In this document: positions 3,545 through 7,135 of the stretch, one piece after another
Position numbering within the stretch: position 1 is the first letter of the stretch
Layout: each line of letters begins with the position of its first letter
Made by a program: the position numbers and the translations under genes
The notes under the pieces: generated by a model
What the model saw: the letters and a program-made list of their open reading frames with translations, nothing else
What the model was told of the DNA's origin: nothing
Database searches by the model: none
Origin: Hyphomicrobiales bacterium
GTDB lineage: Bacteria > Pseudomonadota > Alphaproteobacteria > Rhizobiales > JAUVMS01
Assembly: GCA_030600135.1 (NCBI GenBank)
Contig: JAUVMS010000171.1
Location: forward strand, 1-7,135
Direction of reading: 5' to 3'
DNA: 7,135 nucleotides

Positions 3545-6193
3545 TCAGTCCAGCATGCGCGTCACGATCTCGTAGACGTCGCGGGACAAAACCTTGGTCT
3601 TGGCGATACGCCGCAAGATGCTTCGGGCGCTGTTCCTTCGCTTTGGCTCGAGTGCGCGCCAGCTCCGAAAGGCGCTCAGGAGACGGGCTGCGATCTGCGG
3701 ATTGAAACCGTCAATCTCCAGCACTTTGTCGGCAACGAAACGATAGCCGGCGCCGTCGGGGCGGTGAAAGTTGAGCTGGTTCGACATGGCGAATGCGCCG
3801 ATGAGTGCGCGAACCTTGTTCGGGTTCTTGATCGAGAACAGCGGGTGCTCGGCAAGTTCGGCTACCGTGTCGAGCGTGCCTGGCAGCGACGACATGGCTT
3901 GGAATGCGAACCATTTGTCGATGACCAAGTGGTCGTCCTTCCAGCGCCTGTAAAAATCGCTGAACGCTGCTTCGCGTTCAGGCCCGGAGATATCGGTCAA
4001 GATCTGCAAGGCAGCGGTGCGGTCGGTCATGTTTTTGGCCGACTTGTAGTGCTTCAGCACCAGCGTCTTGTCGGCCTGCTCTCTGCCGGTCGACAGCAGT
4101 GTGAGCGCGGCATTTCGCAAGGCGCGGCGGCCCATGCTTTCGGCGTCGGGCGAATACGCGCCACGCACCTGGTTTTTGCGGTATGCGCTCGTTAGGTCCT
4201 GGCGCAGTGTCTTGCCGACGAGCCGCCTAAGCTGCTGACTTGCCTGATGGATGGCGCCCGGGTCGACATCTTGGCCGATGCGCCGGGCAACGTCGGCTTC
4301 GCTCGGCAGGGCAATGAACTGGGCGCGGTATGCTGGTTCGAGTGTTTCATCGGACAGGGTGACCGCCAGCGCCCGCGCAAACGGCGCGCCACGCTTGATG
4401 CGCTTGCCCTGCATTGTCGCATCGACGTGCTGTATGACGAGTTGAGTTGCAAAGTTCTGCGCGGCTTGCCAGCGATTGAACAGATTGCCGTCGTGAGCCA
4501 TGAGGAATTCGAGCTCTGGCTCGCTCAGGTCGATGTTAATCCGGACCGGGGCGGAAAAGCCGCGAAAAAGCGAGGGCACCGGCCGCTTGTCGATGTTTTG
4601 AAAACGAAAGGTTTCACGGCGTTTTTTGAGGTGCACGACACCGTCGTCGATCGACTCGTCAGAGCCAAGGATCAATGGCAGATCGTGCCCCTTGGCGTCG
4701 AGCAATCCCATCTCCATCGGGATATGCATCGGCTTCTTGCGCGTTTGACCGGGGGTCGCCGGCAATACCTGCTCGACCGTGAGTTTGGCGACCTTGCTTG
4801 CGGCGTCATGGGTCAGCTCGCAGACCAGTTCGGGCGTGCCGGCCTGGCTATACCAGCGCATGAATTGGGTGAGATCGACGTGACATGCCTCTTCGAAACA
4901 GGCGATGAACTGTTCAACTGTAGCCGCTTCGCCATCGTGACGCTCAAAATAAAGATCCATGCCTGCGCGAAATCCTTCGCGACCGACCATGGTTTGAATC
5001 ATGCGGCAGATTTCCGCTCCCTTCTCGTACACCGTCGCCGTATAAAAGTTGTTGATCTCGATGAATTTTTCAGGGCGAACCGGATGAGCGAGCGGGCCGG
5101 CATCCTCGGGGAATTGATGGGCCTTCAATGTCCGGACGTCAGCGATGCGTTGGACCGTGCGCGAGCGCTCGTCGGATGAAAATTCCTGGTCGCGGAAGAC
5201 CGTCAATCCTTCTTTCAAGCAGAGCTGGAACCAATCGCGGCAGGTGATGCGATTGCCAGTCCAGTTGTGAAAATACTCGTGGGCGATAACCGCCTCGATG
5301 GCGGCGTAATTTGCATCCGTTGCCGTTTCTGGAGAGGCGAGAATGAGCTTGTCGTTGAAAACGTTTAGGCCTTTATTCTCCATCGCGCCCATGTTGAAGT
5401 CGGAGACGGCGACGATCATGAATATGTCGAGATCATATTCCCGACCGAATCGGACCTCGTCCCAGCGCATGGCCCGTTTCAGACTGTCCATCGCCCAGTC
5501 GCAAAGATGTTCTTTTCCCGGCTCGACGAATATCCGGAGCAAGACTTCGCGGCCCGATTGGGTTTCAAAGATGCTGTCCACTGCGGCCAGGTCACCGCCG
5601 ACCATGGCGAACAGATAGGACGGTTTCGGGAACGGATCGTGCCAAACCGCGTAATGTTGGTTGGTTCCCTGGATTTGACCGACGTCGATACGATTGCCGT
5701 TAGAGAGCAAAAAAGGAACCGCGTCGCGATCCGCTTCGATGCGCGTCGTGTAGACCGACAAGACGTCAGGCCGGTCGAGGTGGTAGGTGATGCGCCTGAA
5801 ACCTTCGGCCTCGCACTGCGTGCAATAGATGCCGCGCGAGCGATAGAGCCCCGACAGCGCCTTGTTGCCCTCCGGATCGCAAACCGTCGTGATCTCGAGC
5901 GTAAAAGGGCGATTTGGCACGCTGAAAAGGATGAGGTGGCGCTTGGTGACGGTGTAATCGCTCGGGTGCAGTTTGCGGCCGGAGAGCTTGACCTGCTCGA
6001 GTGACAATTGCTCGCCATTCAGTTCAAGGGGAGCGCTCGGTGTCTCCGCCGCCGGATTGGGGCGAATTCTCAGCTTGGCGATCACGCGTGTCGCGCGCGG
6101 CTCGAGAAAAATGTTCAAATCTATTGTGTCGACCAAATAGTGCGCGGGCCGATAGCTTTTGAGGTGGATCGGGCGCGGCGTTTTGGTTTTCAT
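3545..6193 (-). CDS. pepN: Aminopeptidase N (M1-family zinc metallopeptidase)
   Basis: This is a cytoplasmic enzyme that removes N-terminal residues from peptides and completes protein degradation. From the ATG at 6193 it has 882 residues, close to the roughly 870 of E. coli PepN. The substrate-binding motif GAMEN is at 269-273. The zinc site is HEYFH at 305-309 with the third ligand Glu328 exactly 18 residues after the second His; Glu306 is the general base. The transition-state Tyr is Tyr389 in ATVYEKGAE. All sit about 8 residues after their E. coli counterparts. Order: N-terminal beta domain (to about 190), catalytic domain (to about 440), a small beta-sandwich, then a long all-helical C-terminal domain, as in the bacterial PepN branch. 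All key residues are present and the frame is intact. The frame stays open to a TTG at 6352, but those 53 extra residues are Pro/Ser/Thr-rich and unlike PepN. The ribosome-binding site at 6193 is weak: an AAGGA lies about 13 nt away. Confidence 0.96.
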   Translation of the reverse strand: MKTKTPRPIHLKSYRPAHYLVDTIDLNIFLEPRATRVIAKLRIRPNPAAETPSAPLELNGEQLSLEQVKLSGRKLHPSDYTVTKRHLILFSVPNRPFTLEITTVCDPEGNKALSGLYRSRGIYCTQCEAEGFRRITYHLDRPDVLSVYTTRIEADRDAVPFLLSNGNRIDVGQIQGTNQHYAVWHDPFPKPSYLFAMVGGDLAAVDSIFETQSGREVLLRIFVEPGKEHLCDWAMDSLKRAMRWDEVRFGREYDLDIFMIVAVSDFNMGAMENKGLNVFNDKLILASPETATDANYAAIEAVIAHEYFHNWTGNRITCRDWFQLCLKEGLTVFRDQEFSSDERSRTVQRIADVRTLKAHQFPEDAGPLAHPVRPEKFIEINNFYTATVYEKGAEICRMIQTMVGREGFRAGMDLYFERHDGEAATVEQFIACFEEACHVDLTQFMRWYSQAGTPELVCELTHDAASKVAKLTVEQVLPATPGQTRKKPMHIPMEMGLLDAKGHDLPLILGSDESIDDGVVHLKKRRETFRFQNIDKRPVPSLFRGFSAPVRINIDLSEPELEFLMAHDGNLFNRWQAAQNFATQLVIQHVDATMQGKRIKRGAPFARALAVTLSDETLEPAYRAQFIALPSEADVARRIGQDVDPGAIHQASQQLRRLVGKTLRQDLTSAYRKNQVRGAYSPDAESMGRRALRNAALTLLSTGREQADKTLVLKHYKSAKNMTDRTAALQILTDISGPEREAAFSDFYRRWKDDHLVIDKWFAFQAMSSLPGTLDTVAELAEHPLFSIKNPNKVRALIGAFAMSNQLNFHRPDGAGYRFVADKVLEIDGFNPQIAARLLSAFRSWRALEPKRRNSARSILRRIAKTKVLSRDVYEIVTRMLD

Positions 6194-6469
6194 GATTGGA
6201 ACGGTGTCCTTTTGGCCAATGATGTCGTCAAGTCGCGGAATTGGCGGAGATTCCGCAGTTCGACGCGAGGTCGATGGCGCAGAGGCCGGCTGGCGAATTG
6301 TAGATTGCGTGCGAGTGGGTGGCACATTCGACCTCGGATGAGGCTTCGTCAAGACCCGTTGCCAATGGAAATGTGGTCATTGTCGCCACTGCTCGGTGGG
6401 GATCCTGGCGGCGCTTGAGTTCTAGATCTAATTTGTTGAGAACCAATTCTATGACAGGAGACCCTGGAT
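6194..6469. promoter_or_regulatory. Divergent promoter region between pepN and the glutamine synthetase-like gene
   Basis: This 276-base spacer must hold the promoters of two divergently transcribed genes. I see no clear sigma-70 hexamer pair on either strand. Two palindromic elements lie near the right end: TAGATCTA (6423-6430) and the imperfect palindrome at 6430-6448. The left part (6194-6352) remains open in the pepN frame but looks non-coding. Confidence 0.55.
6430..6448 (+). promoter_or_regulatory. Putative operator: 19-bp imperfect palindrome
   Basis: AATTTGTT-GAG-AACCAATT has arms that pair at 7 of 8 positions around a 3-nt centre. It overlaps the end of the perfect 8-bp palindrome TAGATCTA (6423-6430). 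The element ends 7 nt before the AGGAG ribosome-binding site of the glutamine synthetase-like gene, a usual place for a dimeric repressor site. The regulator is not in the window and no known consensus is recognised. Confidence 0.35.
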
Positions 6470-7135
6470 ATGCGTTGGCGTCGTGAAAAACTCGAGGAGG
6501 AGGCCAAGGCATATCTCGAGGCTCATCCCGAAACGATCCACATTGATGCATTCATCATCGATCTTTGCGGCAGGGCTGTCGGCAAGCGATATCCCGTCGA
6601 CGACCTAGCCAAGTTGTTCTCGAGCGGCTCTCAACTTTGTGCCGCAACCTATCTGCTCGATGCATGCGGGAATTCGGTGGATCCCCTCGGCCATGGCTTT
6701 TCCGATGGCGATCCGGATGCGGACTCTTATCCTGTGCCCGGCACATTGGCGCCAGTGACGTGGGCAGGGGGTGGGCGCGGCCAGTGCATGTTGCGTTTAA
6801 TAAACGCCGGGACCTGCGAGCCGGTCTGGTTCGAGCCGCGCGTGGTGCTGGAAAAGGTTGTTCGCCGTTTTGAGGAATTGCGTTTGCGGCCCGTGGTGGC
6901 GGTGGAGGTCGAGTTTTATCTGACCGATGCCGAGCGCGACGAGCGGGGCGCTCCGCAATTGCCGCGCTCGCCACGAACCGGACAGCGTGTCAGCTCGGGC
7001 AAGGTATTTGGTCTCGATGTGCTCGATGAATTTGCCGCGCCGCTCAGGGCGATTGAAACGGCGGCCGAGGCGCAAAGTCTGCCGATCACGACGGCGCTCA
7101 GCGAATATGGAGCCGGTCAGTTCGAGATCAACCTG
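6470..7135 (+). CDS. Glutamine synthetase-family enzyme, PuuA-like (N-terminal part)
   Basis: The reading frame is open for 222 codons from ATG 6470 to the window end, so the C-terminal half is missing. AGGAG at 6456-6460, 9 nt upstream, supports the start. The N-terminal beta-grasp region contains IDAFIIDLCGRAVGKRYPV (25-43), matching the D-x-x-G-x-x-RGKR-type strand of gamma-glutamylpolyamine and related ligases. The catalytic domain begins near FEPRVVLEKVVRRFEEL (121-137). VAVEVEFYL (143-151) gives the metal ligands Glu146 and Glu148. SEYGAGQFEINL (211-222) gives Glu212 and Glu219 and is characteristic of PuuA/GlnA-like enzymes rather than GlnA itself, which reads HEVATAGQNE there. Such enzymes use ATP to join glutamate to an amine such as putrescine, the first step of gamma-glutamyl polyamine breakdown. 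The actual amine cannot be read here, and a role in nitrogen assimilation or another gamma-glutamylation remains possible. Confidence 0.88.
   Translation, partial: MRWRREKLEEEAKAYLEAHPETIHIDAFIIDLCGRAVGKRYPVDDLAKLFSSGSQLCAATYLLDACGNSVDPLGHGFSDGDPDADSYPVPGTLAPVTWAGGGRGQCMLRLINAGTCEPVWFEPRVVLEKVVRRFEELRLRPVVAVEVEFYLTDAERDERGAPQLPRSPRTGQRVSSGKVFGLDVLDEFAAPLRAIETAAEAQSLPITTALSEYGAGQFEINL

Noticed and set aside
3533..4195. Plus-strand open frame (220 codons) over the 3' part of pepN
   Set aside because: It is a shadow frame of pepN with no ribosome-binding site or family resemblance.
4247..5179. Long plus-strand open frame (310 codons) inside the aminopeptidase N gene
   Set aside because: It is antisense to a gene with every catalytic motif intact. 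Its translation shows no recognisable domain, and long antisense frames are expected in GC-rich coding DNA.
6194..6352. 53-residue N-terminal extension of aminopeptidase N from a TTG codon
   Set aside because: It is Pro/Ser/Thr-rich without similarity to PepN, contains no Met, and the ATG at 6193 gives the usual family length.
6400..6429. GGATCC, TCTAGA and AGATCT close together, resembling a cloning polylinker
   Set aside because: The surrounding sequence is a normal intergenic region continuing into a genuine gene with its own ribosome-binding site; six-base sites cluster by chance.

Overview
The window (about 60% GC by eye) looks like chromosomal DNA from an alphaproteobacterium, most plausibly of the order Hyphomicrobiales (Rhizobiales). 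The reasons are an alphaproteobacterial ECF sigma / membrane anti-sigma-like / periplasmic sensor cassette, a histidine kinase with a PleC/DivJ/PdhS-like phospho-acceptor helix, and GATCATG-containing palindromes of a kind common in rhizobial intergenic DNA. The order-level placement is inference. No phage, transposase, CRISPR, tRNA or rRNA signal is visible.

Layout. (i) Positions 1-86 hold the last 27 codons of a plus-strand gene, probably an EF-hand protein. (ii) About 191-1888, plus strand, is a compact operon. It encodes an ECF-type sigma factor, a cysteine-free single-pass membrane protein in the anti-sigma position, and a membrane-anchored periplasmic protein of the heavy-metal-sensor (Spy/CpxP-like) type whose start codon overlaps the previous stop. 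(iii) 1889-2092 is a convergent intergenic spacer holding several hairpins in a row. The last is a strong intrinsic terminator for the opposite strand. (iv) 2093-3319, minus strand, is a two-TM sensor histidine kinase with an intact phospho-acceptor His but an eroded ATP-binding domain. (v) 3545-6193, minus strand, is a complete aminopeptidase N (PepN). (vi) 6194-6469 is the divergent promoter region. (vii) 6470 to the window end, plus strand, is the N-terminal 222 codons of a glutamine synthetase-family enzyme of the PuuA-like type.

How it fits together. The plus-strand operon reads as a self-contained envelope-stress or metal-responsive circuit. The periplasmic sensor and the membrane protein would hold the sigma factor until a periplasmic signal arrives, by analogy with CnrX/CnrY/CnrH of Cupriavidus but with a different gene order. 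PepN and the glutamine synthetase-like enzyme are metabolic genes (peptide turnover, amine or glutamine metabolism) transcribed divergently. The kinase may be a pseudo-kinase or phosphotransfer protein. Its partner is not in the window. The least ordinary items are the hairpin cluster at 1931-2078, the eroded kinase, and the arrangement of the sigma cassette. I see no clear-cut wholly new system.
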